NCBI GenBank assembly: GCA_965232285.1
Contig: CBDDPL010000004.1
Coordinates: 2,666,001 to 2,730,000 of the forward strand
Direction: 5' to 3'
DNA: 64,000 nt
Source of the DNA: Denitrobaculum sp965232285
Lineage (GTDB): Bacteria; Pseudomonadota; Alphaproteobacteria; Kiloniellales; Kiloniellaceae
Part shown: piece after piece, positions 63,845 through 64,000 of the stretch
How the letters are laid out: each line of letters starts with the position of its first letter
Position numbering within the stretch: position 1 is the stretch's first letter
The notes under the pieces: generated by a model
Database searches by the model: none
What the model was told of the DNA's origin: nothing
What the model saw: the letters and a program-made list of their open reading frames with translations, nothing else
Position numbers and translations under genes: made by a program

Positions 63845-64000
63845 GATGGTCTCCAGACTTCAACCGCTTCAGCAGCGCCTGCGCCGCCGTCTGCTCCGCA
63901 ATCCGCTTCGACCGCCCTTTGCCGGTTTCCGGGGCATGCCCTTCCACAGACACCTCGATGGAAAAGAGCGGCTGATGCGGCGGGCCTTCGCGACCGACTT
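63831..64000 (-). CDS. rnc: Ribonuclease III, C-terminal part (partial)
   Basis: Only the dsRNA-binding domain is inside the window: GREGPPHQPLFSIEVSVEGH, then KGRSKRIAEQTAAQALLKRL and a TGA at 63831-63833. Overlaps era by 14 bases. The catalytic domain lies beyond the window. Confidence 0.93.
   Translation of the reverse strand, partial: VGREGPPHQPLFSIEVSVEGHAPETGKGRSKRIAEQTAAQALLKRLKSGDHHGDG

Overview
The window is GC-rich chromosomal DNA from an alphaproteobacterium, probably a Rhodospirillales/Kiloniellales-type, possibly marine organism. This placement is inferred from gene content: the rnc-era-recO-parC order, the alphaproteobacterial-type motA/motB pair, a DctPQM TRAP system, a cobalamin-riboswitch btu operon, taurine-pyruvate aminotransferase and a Bpt leucyltransferase. 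There is no rRNA, and no tRNA or CRISPR array was seen. The window opens inside a ketopantoate reductase and closes inside rnc.

Layout. 1-7.4 kb: partial panE, a membrane-anchored penicillin-acylase family enzyme, a DUF805 protein, a reverse-transsulfuration pair (cystathionine beta-synthase and gamma-lyase/synthase) and an orphan HNH-like protein. 7.5-10.5 kb: a peroxiredoxin-rhodanese operon and a winged-helix/TPR regulator. 10.6-19.4 kb: a sugar locus with a six-gene minus-strand operon (binding protein, two permeases, ATPase, Gfo/Idh oxidoreductase, D-lyxose isomerase). It lies divergent from a LacI regulator and a DUF1479 protein, and two copies of one palindromic operator sit in the divergent region. 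19.4-23.2 kb: flavin reductase, a methyltransferase, a striking nested palindrome, then motA-motB. 23.2-33 kb: an accessory region with an AT-rich two-gene island, two degenerate copies of the C-terminus of a 4Fe-4S protein, a DUF6502-DUF5666 pair and assorted single genes. 33.2-34.1 kb: a complete IS5-family element, inserted between taurine-pyruvate aminotransferase and what looks like its terminator.

35.7-42.9 kb: a cobalamin-riboswitch operon btuB-btuF-btuC-btuD-tonB plus a last gene of unknown function. 43.0-46.8 kb: two candidate ribosome-mediated attenuators. One is a Phe/Trp/Tyr-rich leader peptide before DAHP synthase. The other is a short Arg/Lys-rich leader peptide with a good Shine-Dalgarno before a Bcr/CflA-type efflux pump. 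47-54 kb: a polytopic membrane protein in lower-GC DNA, an ATP-grasp/alpha-E pair, bpt, ung and a TetR-YciI unit with a nested operator. 54.2-58.6 kb: dctP-dctQ-dctM, with an unusually long dctM. 59-64 kb: bioY, parC, recO, era and rnc.

The most interesting observations are the two leader-peptide attenuators, the unknown last gene of the cobalamin operon, the nested palindrome before motA, and the small rearrangement history around the AT-rich island and the IS element. All family assignments come from reading motifs by eye; no database search was run.
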